Source: an uncultured Bacteroidia bacterium
GTDB lineage: Bacteria > Bacteroidota > Bacteroidia > Bacteroidales > UBA932
Length of the DNA stretch: 64,000 nucleotides
Direction of reading: 5' to 3'
Assembly (NCBI GenBank): GCA_902785785.1
Contig: CADAAA010000004.1
Coordinates: forward strand, 124,001 to 188,000
The translations under genes and the position numbers were made by a program. This document shows positions 13,971 to 22,236 of this stretch, one piece after another; position 1 is the stretch's first letter, and every line of letters begins with the position of its first letter. The notes beneath the pieces were generated by a model, which saw nothing but the letters and a program-made list of their open reading frames with translations, did not search any database and was not told the DNA's origin.

Positions 13971-16856
13971 TTATTTAACCCAGATCTCATCAATGAAGAT
14001 GAATCCTTCGCCGCCGGCCCCGGGATGCCATTCCGGGATGGTTCCGAAGTTCTTGGCGAAGACCTTGATGAAGCGAACGGGACCTGCAGGTGCCTGAACG
14101 CTCAGGTCGTGTACCTGGACCTCGTAGTCCTGGGGATCCACGGTATTGTCCACACGTCCGACCGGCACGAAGTTCTCGCCGTCTTCAGAGACTGAGAACT
14201 CTACGTAGCGCGGCATCCATATCCATGAGCGCGCGTCCTGGCAGAATCCTGCTCCTATCTCGTGGATTTCCTTCGGATCGAGAATCTCAACCACTGCGGT
14301 AAAGTCGGTATCCTGGTAGCCTTGCCATCCTCCCGAGCGCCAGTTGACCGTACCGCGCTTGCCGTCGATCAGCCCTTCATCTCCTCCTGCGTTGTACTGT
14401 GGGTTGTATCGTGACATGATCTTTATAGCCATGTCGTTGTGGACGCGATAGACTGTGCTGGAGATGACGGCGCTCTTCAGGCCGTCCTTTTCGGTATAGG
14501 CTTCAACTGTGCAGTTTTCGTCCAGGATGAAGGGGCCGCCGTACGGCTTGAAGTCCCCGGCAGGGGAGATCCTGTACCATGCCCTTCCGCCCTTGGGGAT
14601 GCCGCTTATGCTGACGCTCATCGGATCCACGAAGATGTCATTCTCCATCTCGAACGCAGGGGAAGGGAGGAAAGAAACCGCCAGGCTCGTATGAGGGCGG
14701 TCAGCCTGGGCTACTCCGAACGTCTTCGAAGGTGCCTCTGCCAGGCAGAAATCCATTTCCCCGCCGTTCAAAATGCTCCCGGCATCGATGTACGACTTCT
14801 CATAGGTCTTGCCGTTCAGCTTTGCCGAGGCGATATATTTCGCCTCGGGATGGTCGGCGGTGATGGTGAACTTCTTGCCTCCGCCGATGCTGATGACTGC
14901 CTTGCGGAAGATCGGTGAACTCAGGCATATCTCATCCTGCCCGGGGCAGACGTTGTACAGCCCGAGGGCGCTGAGCACGTACCATGCGGACATCTGTCCG
15001 CAGTCTTCGTTGCCGCAAAGTCCGTCAGGTTCAGGCGTATAGAGTGTTCCAAGGATCTGCCGCACCCGCTCCTGAGCCTTCCATGGAATGCCGGCATAGT
15101 TGTACAAATAAGGGATATGGTGGCTTGGCTCGTTGCCGTGCGCATACTGTCCGATAAGGCCGGTTATGTCCGCTTGAGTTCGGCCTGACGTCTGTTCGGG
15201 AGCGCTGAATAGGGCGTCGAGCTTGGCCGCGTAGGCCTCGTCGCCGCCCAGTGCCGCGATATGGCCGGAAATGTCCTGCGGCACGAAGAAGCTGTACTGC
15301 CAGCTGTTGGCTTCGGTGAAATGGTTGTTGACCTCGCGTGGGTTGAATGGCGTCAGCCAGCGGCCGTTGGTACGCGGGCGCATGAATCCCGTAGAGGGGT
15401 CGAAGATGTTGCGCCAATAGGACGCGTAAGTGTTATATTCGGCAGCGGCATCGGTGCGCCCGAGAAGCTCTGCGGTCCTCGCGACGCACCAGGCGTCATA
15501 GGCATACTCGAGCGTTTTGGACACGGACTCATGCTCCTTGTCAGAGATGACACATCGGTCCTCATAGAAGCTGTCAAGGCCGAATAAGTGTTTCTTGGAT
15601 GAGACGAGCATGGCTTCAAGCAAGGCATTGTAATCCACGCCTCCTATGCCCTTGGACAGGGCGTCGGCGATGACGGAGACTGAGTTGTAGCCTATCATGC
15701 AATCGGTCTCCCAACCGTGAAGTTCCCAGACCGGGAGCTTGCCGCCTTCATCGTAGACGGATTGGAACGAGCGCAGGAAATCCGTCGTCCGTTCACGTTC
15801 AATCAGACAGAAGAGAGGATGAAGGGCGCGGAACGTGTCCCAAATGGAGAAAACCGTATAGCGCTCAAAACCGTCTGCGACATGCGTTTCCCCGTCCATT
15901 CCGCGGTACTCTCCGTTGACGTCGGAGTAGAGGGAGGGGTGGATGGCCGTATGGTAGAGTGCGGTGTAGAAATTGCGCATCTGCGCATCAGTCCCACCGC
16001 TGACGGCGATTTTGGACAGATAGCCGTTCCATGCCTTTGAAGCCTCCTTGCGGGCCTTGTCGAATGCCTTTGCCCAGGCCTTTGGGGCAGGTCCGTCGGA
16101 CTGAAGGTTGAGCCGGGCATTCTCCTCCGACACGGAGGAGATACCTACCCTGACATAGATGGTTTTTGCGTTGCCCGGGAATGTGAGGACAGCGCCTTTG
16201 TACGGAGGGAACTCCTCGAAACTGAAAGGCTCGCTGAACTCCGCCCAGAAATAGACTGCCTGGCGGTCGGCCCAGCTCTTCGAGCTCCTGTAGCCCGCCA
16301 CGCAGTTGGATCCTGCAAGATGTATATCCGAGTCCAGCAGATAATCCCTGTGCTCGAGGTCGATGATGATCTGTGGTACGGCCCCGGCGGTGAATTCATA
16401 GCGATGGAAGCCACTGCGGCGTCCAACCGTCACTGATGCTTCCACTTCCGGTCCTTCCAGCCAGACTTCATAGTATCCGGCTGATGCGCTTTCCCTGTCA
16501 TGGCTGAAACGCGAACGGTAACGTTCCTTGTCCAGTCCTCCCTGATAGTCCTTTACCGGCATGAAGAGGATGTCACAGAGGTCGTCACACCCCGTTCCGC
16601 TCAGATGCGTGTGGCTGAAGCCGTAGATGTATTCGTCCGAGTAATGGTAACCGGAGCAGCCGTCCCAGTTGCCCGACATCGGCCTGGTATCGGGGCTCAG
16701 CTGGACCATGCCGAAAGGCCAGGCGGCACCTGGGAAGGTGTGCCCGTGGAAATCCGTTCCGACGAAGGGGTTCACGTATTGAGTGTAGTCCGGAACTGCG
16801 GCAGCGCTTGAGATTCCGACAAAAAGCAGGAGGGCGAGAAGGGACGTCCGTCTCAT
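13971..16856 (-). CDS. GH92 alpha-mannosidase with C-terminal F5/8-type domain
   Basis: A secreted protein of 961 residues with a signal peptide, the GH92 opening (YTQYVNPFVGTDFHGHTFPG, then GMVQLSPDT and YIYGFSHTHLSGTGCDD), and the GH92 middle blocks (FSIWDTFRALHPL, GNEPSHHIPYLYNYAG, GLCGNEDCGQMSAWYVLSAL). Glu and Asp in the NEDCGQ block are family catalytic-site residues. The last 150 or so residues look like an F5/8 type C carbohydrate-binding domain (DGKRGTVNWRSGGWQGYQ, then WIWMPRYVEFSVSEDGENF). GH92 enzymes are Ca-dependent exo-mannosidases, often acting on N-glycans. It follows the threonine aldolase gene by 13 bp. Confidence 0.93.
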   Translation of the reverse strand: MRRTSLLALLLFVGISSAAAVPDYTQYVNPFVGTDFHGHTFPGAAWPFGMVQLSPDTRPMSGNWDGCSGYHYSDEYIYGFSHTHLSGTGCDDLCDILFMPVKDYQGGLDKERYRSRFSHDRESASAGYYEVWLEGPEVEASVTVGRRSGFHRYEFTAGAVPQIIIDLEHRDYLLDSDIHLAGSNCVAGYRSSKSWADRQAVYFWAEFSEPFSFEEFPPYKGAVLTFPGNAKTIYVRVGISSVSEENARLNLQSDGPAPKAWAKAFDKARKEASKAWNGYLSKIAVSGGTDAQMRNFYTALYHTAIHPSLYSDVNGEYRGMDGETHVADGFERYTVFSIWDTFRALHPLFCLIERERTTDFLRSFQSVYDEGGKLPVWELHGWETDCMIGYNSVSVIADALSKGIGGVDYNALLEAMLVSSKKHLFGLDSFYEDRCVISDKEHESVSKTLEYAYDAWCVARTAELLGRTDAAAEYNTYASYWRNIFDPSTGFMRPRTNGRWLTPFNPREVNNHFTEANSWQYSFFVPQDISGHIAALGGDEAYAAKLDALFSAPEQTSGRTQADITGLIGQYAHGNEPSHHIPYLYNYAGIPWKAQERVRQILGTLYTPEPDGLCGNEDCGQMSAWYVLSALGLYNVCPGQDEICLSSPIFRKAVISIGGGKKFTITADHPEAKYIASAKLNGKTYEKSYIDAGSILNGGEMDFCLAEAPSKTFGVAQADRPHTSLAVSFLPSPAFEMENDIFVDPMSVSISGIPKGGRAWYRISPAGDFKPYGGPFILDENCTVEAYTEKDGLKSAVISSTVYRVHNDMAIKIMSRYNPQYNAGGDEGLIDGKRGTVNWRSGGWQGYQDTDFTAVVEILDPKEIHEIGAGFCQDARSWIWMPRYVEFSVSEDGENFVPVGRVDNTVDPQDYEVQVHDLSVQAPAGPVRFIKVFAKNFGTIPEWHPGAGGEGFIFIDEIWVK

Positions 16857-16869
16857 ATCATATTGGTTA

Positions 16870-17922
16870 TCAGAGTTTTTTTATGGCACTGACGAGTTGC
16901 CTTACATTGACGTCAGGGGTGGCCCAGCTGGTGCAGAACCTGACACCGATGCGGCCGTCGGGAAGCTTCTTCCAGACCTCGAAACCAAAATCCTTGTCGA
17001 AGAAGGCCATCTGCTCCTCGGTAAGGATCGGGAATACCTGGTTCGTAGGACTGTCCACGAGGAAGTCGATGCCCTTGGCTTCGAATGCTTCACGGATGCG
17101 GGCGGCCTTGTTGACGGCGCCGCGCGCGGCGTCCAGGTACAGGCCGTCCTCGAAGAGGGCGGCGAACTGGACGCCCAGCAGGCGGCCCTTGGCCAGCATG
17201 CCGCCGCCCTGCTTGATGCAGTAGCGGAAATCCTCCTTGAGCTTGTCGTTGGTTATGACTACGGCCTCACCGAAAAGCGCTCCCTGCTTGGTCCCGCCGA
17301 TGTAGAATACGTCGGCGAGCCTTGCGAAGTCCTTGAGCGTCAATGCATCAGCTCCTTCTAGAAGTTCACTGGCGGCCATTCCGTAGCCCAGCCTCGCTCC
17401 GTCAACGAAAAGAGGTATCTCATAACCGCGGCAGACCTCGCTGATAGCGGTCAGCTCCTCGCGGCTGTAGATGGTCCCGGACTCCGTGGAGAAGGAGATA
17501 TATACCATCCCTGGCATCACCATGTGCTCGTGGTTGGCGTCGCTGAAATGGTCGTCCAAAGCTTCGCGGATCTGATCCGCCGTGATCTTACCGTCAGGCG
17601 AGGGAAGTGCTAGTATCTTGTGCCCCCCATGCTCTACGGCTCCAGTCTCGTGGACATTGATGTGTCCGCTCTCGGCGCACAGCACGCCCTGGTATGGCTT
17701 CAGGATGGATGAGATGACAGTGGCGTTGGTCTGTGTACCACCGACCAGGAAATGCACGTCGGCATCCGGGCATTCACATGCCTGCCGGATGTAATCGCGC
17801 GCCTGGGCGCAGAATTCGTCCTCGCCGTATCCCACGGTCTGGACCATGTTGGTTGCCTGAAGGCGCTCCATGATGCGGGGAAGCGCGCCTTCGCAATAGT
17901 CGCTGGTGAAGAGGATTTTCAT
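16870..17922 (-). CDS. Low-specificity L-threonine aldolase (beta-eliminating lyase family)
   Basis: A PLP enzyme of 350 residues that cleaves threonine or allo-threonine to glycine and acetaldehyde. Family features are the start MKILFTSDYCEGALPRIMER, AESGHINVHETGAVE, PLFVDGARLGYGMA with the PLP-nitrogen Asp, and YIGGTKQGALFGEAVV with the Schiff-base Lys. It lies in an apparent operon between the PrsW-like gene (24 bp upstream) and GH92; no functional link is obvious. Confidence 0.9.
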   Translation of the reverse strand: MKILFTSDYCEGALPRIMERLQATNMVQTVGYGEDEFCAQARDYIRQACECPDADVHFLVGGTQTNATVISSILKPYQGVLCAESGHINVHETGAVEHGGHKILALPSPDGKITADQIREALDDHFSDANHEHMVMPGMVYISFSTESGTIYSREELTAISEVCRGYEIPLFVDGARLGYGMAASELLEGADALTLKDFARLADVFYIGGTKQGALFGEAVVITNDKLKEDFRYCIKQGGGMLAKGRLLGVQFAALFEDGLYLDAARGAVNKAARIREAFEAKGIDFLVDSPTNQVFPILTEEQMAFFDKDFGFEVWKKLPDGRIGVRFCTSWATPDVNVRQLVSAIKKL

Positions 17923-17946
17923 AATTCAGCCTGATATAAGTCCGTT

Positions 17947-18654
17947 TTATAATCTTGTTATGTATACCCTGTCGGTTTCAAGTATCTTGTCGACAAGCGA
18001 GGATGCGTATTTCCGCAGGAAGAAAAACCCGATGATGAAGACCAGGGTGAGGATGCCGGCAAGCTCCGGGCTCATGGAACTGACGAACAGCAGCGCATCG
18101 AAGATGCCATGGGCGAGTACCGGCAGCAGCAGGGTGAATACGGCATCGAGGAACCTGGCCTTGCCGATGCGGAAGTGCGCCAGAGAGTAGTAGTATCCCA
18201 TGATGATGGCGAAGAAGAAATGCGCCGGTACTGAAATCAATGCCCTCATGATACCGGTGGCAACCCAGTTCTGAAGGTTGCTGAACAGGTATAGTATGTT
18301 CTCCGTCGCAGCGAAACCCATTCCCACGCATACGGCATATACGATGGCATCCATGTGCTCGTCGAACTCCTTGCACTTTCGGAGGAACAGCCACAGCATG
18401 AATAACTTGGCCATCTCCTCAGGGACTGCAGCGGTCCTGAAGGCATTGCCGATCTGGGCGCTGATTTCAGTCCCGGGGCTCTCGGAGACCAGGCCGAAGG
18501 CCGGGAGAAGCAGGACTATCATGGCGGATGCCACGCCGTAGACGAACGCCTTGAAAAGCTGGCGTGGCGGTTCCTTCTGCCATTTATCCCTGTTGTAAAT
18601 GTGTATTATGAGCACGATTGCTGGGAGGATGGCCGCGATGAAAACGATGAACAT
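17947..18654 (-). CDS. PrsW-family intramembrane metalloprotease
   Basis: The start at 18654 (MFIVFIAAILPAIVLIIHIY) gives a membrane segment at once; the open frame to 18708 crosses the promoter and is rejected. It is a multi-pass protein of 235 residues with the PrsW motifs AVPEEMAKLFMLWLF (Glu-Glu), GMGFAATENILYLF, ALISVPAHFFFAIIMGYYYS and LPVLAHGIFDALLF, whose Glu and His residues form the metal site. Bacillus PrsW cleaves an anti-sigma factor; the target here is unknown. It is first in a minus-strand operon with its own promoter at 18678-18709. Confidence 0.88.
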   Translation of the reverse strand: MFIVFIAAILPAIVLIIHIYNRDKWQKEPPRQLFKAFVYGVASAMIVLLLPAFGLVSESPGTEISAQIGNAFRTAAVPEEMAKLFMLWLFLRKCKEFDEHMDAIVYAVCVGMGFAATENILYLFSNLQNWVATGIMRALISVPAHFFFAIIMGYYYSLAHFRIGKARFLDAVFTLLLPVLAHGIFDALLFVSSMSPELAGILTLVFIIGFFFLRKYASSLVDKILETDRVYITRL

Positions 18655-18677
18655 GTCCGATCTGTTTTTGTAACACA

Positions 18678-18709
18678 CAAAAATACTAATTGGCGCAAAA
18701 CTTTGCAAA
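18678..18709 (-). promoter_or_regulatory. Promoter of the PrsW-like operon
   Basis: On the minus strand TTTG (18706-18709) precedes TATTTTTG (18678-18685) by 20 bp. The start codon at 18654 is 23 bp on. Its -33 box abuts the -33 box of the divergent promoter, together forming the palindrome TTTGCAAA (18702-18709). Confidence 0.8.
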
Positions 18710-18733
18710 CACCGAAAGATGGGATTATCTTTG
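18702..18733 (+). promoter_or_regulatory. Promoter of the COG0523 GTPase gene
   Basis: TTTG (18702-18705) is followed after 20 bp by TATCTTTG (18726-18733); the ATG is at 18751. It lies back to back with the PrsW promoter. Confidence 0.8.
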
Positions 18734-18750
18734 TGTAGATAATTGACTCA

Positions 18751-19977
18751 ATGGATATGAACGAAACTCCAGTATTGTTGCTCACCGGATATCTCGGAAG
18801 CGGAAAGACGACCCTCGTCAACAGGATACTTGCCAACCGCAAGGGTATAAAGTTCGCCGTCATCGTAAACGACATCGGCGAAGTGAACATTGACGCCGAC
18901 CTCATAGAGAAAGACGGTGTGGTGGGCAAGCGTGACGACAGCCTTGTGGCATTGCAGAACGGCTGTATCTGCTGTACGCTCAAGATGGACCTGGTGGAGC
19001 AGCTCAGGGACATCGTCTCGATGAAGAAGTTCGACTACATCGTCATCGAGGCGAGCGGCATCTGCGAGCCGGAGCCCATTGCCCGCACCATATGTTCGAT
19101 CCCGTACATGGGCCAGGAGTATGTCAAGGACGGCATGCCCCGCCTCGACTGCATAGCTACCGTGGTGGACGTACTGCGCATGCGCGATGAGTTCGCATGC
19201 GCCAAGGACCTGCTCCGCGGCAATCTCGATGAGGACGATATCGAGAACCTCGTCATCCAGCAGGTGGAGTTCTGCAACCTCATCATATTGAACAAGGTCT
19301 CGGAAGTGTCCAAGGACGAGTTGGGCAAGGTCCGCGAGATCGTCAGGGCCCTTCAGCCGAAGGCCCGTATCCTGGAGTGCGACTTCGCGGACATCGACCT
19401 GGCCGAGATCATGGATACCGGATTGTTCAACTATGACTCTGTAGCAGCGTCCGCCGCATGGATAAGCGGCGTCGAAGGCCCGGTTGAGGATGACGACGAT
19501 GATGACGATGACGACGATCATGATCACGACCATGACGACCACGATGACCATGACGGGCATCACCTCCACCATCATCACCATCACGACGACGAAGGCGAAG
19601 CGGAGGAGTATGGCATAGGCACCTATGTCTACTACCAGCGCAAGCCTTTTGATATCAATAAGTTCGACAATTTCGTGGCAAAGCATTGGCCGGCCGGGAT
19701 CATCCGTGCCAAGGGCTTGTGCTGGTTCTCCGTAGAGCCGGACAACTGCTACCTGTTCGAACAGGCCGGCAGCCAGATCTCGTTGCGCAATGCCGGTAAA
19801 TGGTACGCCACGATGCCGGAGGACGAACTGGAGCAGCAGCTGGCTACCGATGCTACCCTGAGGCGTGACTGGGATCCGGAGTATGGAGACCGCATGCAGA
19901 AACTGGTTTTCATTGGCCAGAAACTCGACAGGGGAGAGATACGTGCAGCTTTGGATTTCTGCGTGACCGAAGAGTGA
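18751..19977 (+). CDS. CobW/COG0523 family metal-chaperone GTPase
   Basis: A G3E GTPase of 408 residues. Walker A is LTGYLGSGKTTLVN (about 10-23), the metal motif is GCICCTLKMDL (CxCC, about 70-80) and the guanine-specificity block is ILNKVSEV. A spacer at about 249-288 is almost only Asp and His (ten Asp, then His/Asp alternation, then six His in a row), a likely metal buffer for Zn, Co or Ni. The C-terminal CobW domain follows (KPFDINKFDNFV, then RAKGLCWF). Zinc-responsive homologues deliver metal under limitation, but no Zur-type operator is recognised here. Confidence 0.92.
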   Translation: MDMNETPVLLLTGYLGSGKTTLVNRILANRKGIKFAVIVNDIGEVNIDADLIEKDGVVGKRDDSLVALQNGCICCTLKMDLVEQLRDIVSMKKFDYIVIEASGICEPEPIARTICSIPYMGQEYVKDGMPRLDCIATVVDVLRMRDEFACAKDLLRGNLDEDDIENLVIQQVEFCNLIILNKVSEVSKDELGKVREIVRALQPKARILECDFADIDLAEIMDTGLFNYDSVAASAAWISGVEGPVEDDDDDDDDDDHDHDHDDHDDHDGHHLHHHHHHDDEGEAEEYGIGTYVYYQRKPFDINKFDNFVAKHWPAGIIRAKGLCWFSVEPDNCYLFEQAGSQISLRNAGKWYATMPEDELEQQLATDATLRRDWDPEYGDRMQKLVFIGQKLDRGEIRAALDFCVTEE

Positions 19978-19996
19978 CAGACCAACGACTTATCAT

Positions 19997-20827
19997 ATGA
20001 AAAGGAGCATTATGACCGTTCTGTGCCTGCTGGTGGCGGCACTGACTTTCGCCCAGGGGCCTTACCGCGGCGAGTACAAGATCGAAAAGGACATTCCCTA
20101 CCATCAGGACGCCGGGGACTATGCCCGGGAGCGTTGCACACTTGATTTCTATTATCCTTCAGAGCTCCAGGACTTTCCGACGATAGTCTGGTTCCATGGT
20201 GGCGGTCTTATCGGGGGTAACAAGGAGATCCCTGCCGGGCTTATGGATTCCGGCCTGGGGATCATCGGTGTCAACTACCGCCTCCTGCCCCAGTCCACCA
20301 TTCAGGAGACTATCGACGACGCTGCGGCGGCGGTGGCGTGGGCGTTCCGCGAGGTCGCGGCCCGCGGCGGCAGCCCCGACAAGATCTTTGTCGGGGGCCA
20401 CTCCGCCGGAGGTTATCTCACTGACATGGTCGTGCTTGACAAGTCCTGGCTGGAAAAGTACGGTGTCGATGCTGACAGGATAGCGGGAGCTTTCCCTTAC
20501 AGTGCCCAGGTCATCACGCATTACAACGTCCGCAGCAACTACGATGTCGGCCCGTTGTCTCCGAGGATCGACGAGACAGCTCCGCTCTACCATGTGCGCA
20601 AGATTCCCATGCCCATGCTGGTCCTTTCAGGCGACCGCGAGCTGGAGCTTTACGGCCGCTACGAGGAGCAGGCCTATTTCTGGCGCATGATGAAGCTGAA
20701 CGGCAACGACCAGGTATTCCTGTACGAATTCGACGGATATGACCACGGTTCGATGCCCCAGCCGGCCCATGCGGTGGTCAAGCGCTACATCCGCGGCATC
20801 CTTCGCGGACAGATCCCTGAAAGATGA
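19997..20827 (+). CDS. Secreted alpha/beta-hydrolase (esterase, HSL/BD-FAE type)
   Basis: The protein has 276 residues with a signal peptide (MKRSIMTVLCLLVAALTFAQ). It has the oxyanion motif WFHGGGLIGG, the nucleophile elbow GGHSAGGYL, a C-terminal acid in LVLSGDRELELYG and a His in GYDHGSMPQPA. This is the lipase/esterase layout common in polysaccharide deacetylation. It is translationally coupled (ATGA) to a GH28 pectinase, so removal of acetyl or methyl groups from pectin is a sensible guess. It begins 19 bp after the GTPase gene and may share its transcript. Confidence 0.85.
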   Translation: MKRSIMTVLCLLVAALTFAQGPYRGEYKIEKDIPYHQDAGDYARERCTLDFYYPSELQDFPTIVWFHGGGLIGGNKEIPAGLMDSGLGIIGVNYRLLPQSTIQETIDDAAAAVAWAFREVAARGGSPDKIFVGGHSAGGYLTDMVVLDKSWLEKYGVDADRIAGAFPYSAQVITHYNVRSNYDVGPLSPRIDETAPLYHVRKIPMPMLVLSGDRELELYGRYEEQAYFWRMMKLNGNDQVFLYEFDGYDHGSMPQPAHAVVKRYIRGILRGQIPER

Positions 20828-22233
20828 GAAAGATATTGATCATATGTGCGGCGCTTTTATGCGCCGCAACCGTTTCTGCGCAGCAGTACACCACGGTTGA
20901 GGCGCCCGAGGCGCCGTTCGCGTTCGAACCGTTGGAGATGCATGTGTTTCCCGACAGGGATTTCCCCATAACAAAATACGGCGCGAAGCCCGGCGACGTC
21001 AAGGCCACGACGGCGGCCTTTGCCAAGGCCATGGCCGCGTGCAACAAGGCCGGTGGCGGGCGCGTCGTCGTGCCTGCCGGTGAGTGGCTCACCGGCCCCG
21101 TGCATTTCCGCAGCGGTTGCAACCTCTTCCTGTCCGAAGGCGCGAAAGTCGTGTTCGACGATGACCTGAGCCTGTACTATCCCGCAGTGCAGACTTCCTG
21201 GGAAGGGGCTGAGTGCATGAATATCTCCCCATTGCTATATGCCTTCGAGTGCGAGAACATAGGCATTTCCGGCCCCGGCATGCTGGCGCCGGAAATGGAT
21301 TTCTGGCGGACATGGTTCGATCAGCCGGAAAGCCATCTCCAGGCGACGCGGCAGCTATATGCGATGTGTTCCACCCAGGTGCCGGTGGAGTTCCGCCACA
21401 TGGAGCGGGAAGGTGTGCAGATGCGTCCTCATCTCATCCATTTCAACCGTTGCACCAATGTGCAGCTGGACGGTTTCAAGATCCGTGAGAGCCCGTTCTG
21501 GACCATCCATCTCTTCATGTGCAAGGATGCATGGGTGCATGACCTTGACGTCTATGCACACGGGAATAACAATGATGGCATCGATCTCGAGATGACGCAG
21601 CACGCAATAGTGGAGGACTGCACCTTCGACCAGGGTGACGATGCCGTAGTGCTCAAGGCCGGGCGCAACCAGGACGGCTGGGCATTGGATATGCCTACTC
21701 AGGACATTGTAGTACGTAACTGCGATGTCGTGCAGGGCCACTGCCTGCTTGGCATCGGCAGCGAGATGTCCGGCGGCATCCGCCGCGTGTACATGCACGA
21801 CTGCCATTCTTCAGACCAGGTCTACCGCCTGTTCTATATCAAGACCAATCACCGCAGGGGAGGCTTCATCGAAGACATCACTGTCGAGAATGTCTCCGCC
21901 ACCAAGATGCTGCGCGTGTTCGAGATCGATACCGATGTGCTGTACCAGTGGCGTGATATCGTTCCGACATTCGAGACCAGGATTACCCGTATCCACAATA
22001 TTACGATACGCAATGCCGAAGCTACGCAGTCCGAAGCGGTGTATCAGCTCCGCGGTGACAGCCGCGAACCCATCGACGGCGTTGTAATAGACAAGATCCA
22101 TGTCGGCCTGCTGACAGATTTCGAGAACCAGGTAGAGAACGTGCGCAACCTTAAGGTCAGCAACATCACCTGGGATGCCTTCGGGGAGGCGGATGGAGAG
22201 ATGAGCATTTCCGGATTTGCTCCGGGAAGATAA
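20824..22233 (+). CDS. GH28 polygalacturonase-family glycosidase
   Basis: A secreted parallel beta-helix enzyme of 469 residues with signal peptide MRKILIICAALLCAATVSAQ. All GH28 blocks are visible: NNNDGIDLE, DQGDDAVVLKAG (the catalytic Asp pair), GHCLLGIGSEMSGG (G-H-G block) and YRLFYIKTNHRRGG (the IK substrate block). GH28 enzymes hydrolyse galacturonan or rhamnogalacturonan; exo- or endo-action cannot be told. Neighbours are an esterase and a six-hairpin-like lipoprotein, which together look like a small pectin-degrading set without its own SusCD pair in the window. Confidence 0.93.
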   Translation: MRKILIICAALLCAATVSAQQYTTVEAPEAPFAFEPLEMHVFPDRDFPITKYGAKPGDVKATTAAFAKAMAACNKAGGGRVVVPAGEWLTGPVHFRSGCNLFLSEGAKVVFDDDLSLYYPAVQTSWEGAECMNISPLLYAFECENIGISGPGMLAPEMDFWRTWFDQPESHLQATRQLYAMCSTQVPVEFRHMEREGVQMRPHLIHFNRCTNVQLDGFKIRESPFWTIHLFMCKDAWVHDLDVYAHGNNNDGIDLEMTQHAIVEDCTFDQGDDAVVLKAGRNQDGWALDMPTQDIVVRNCDVVQGHCLLGIGSEMSGGIRRVYMHDCHSSDQVYRLFYIKTNHRRGGFIEDITVENVSATKMLRVFEIDTDVLYQWRDIVPTFETRITRIHNITIRNAEATQSEAVYQLRGDSREPIDGVVIDKIHVGLLTDFENQVENVRNLKVSNITWDAFGEADGEMSISGFAPGR

Positions 22234-22236
22234 GCG

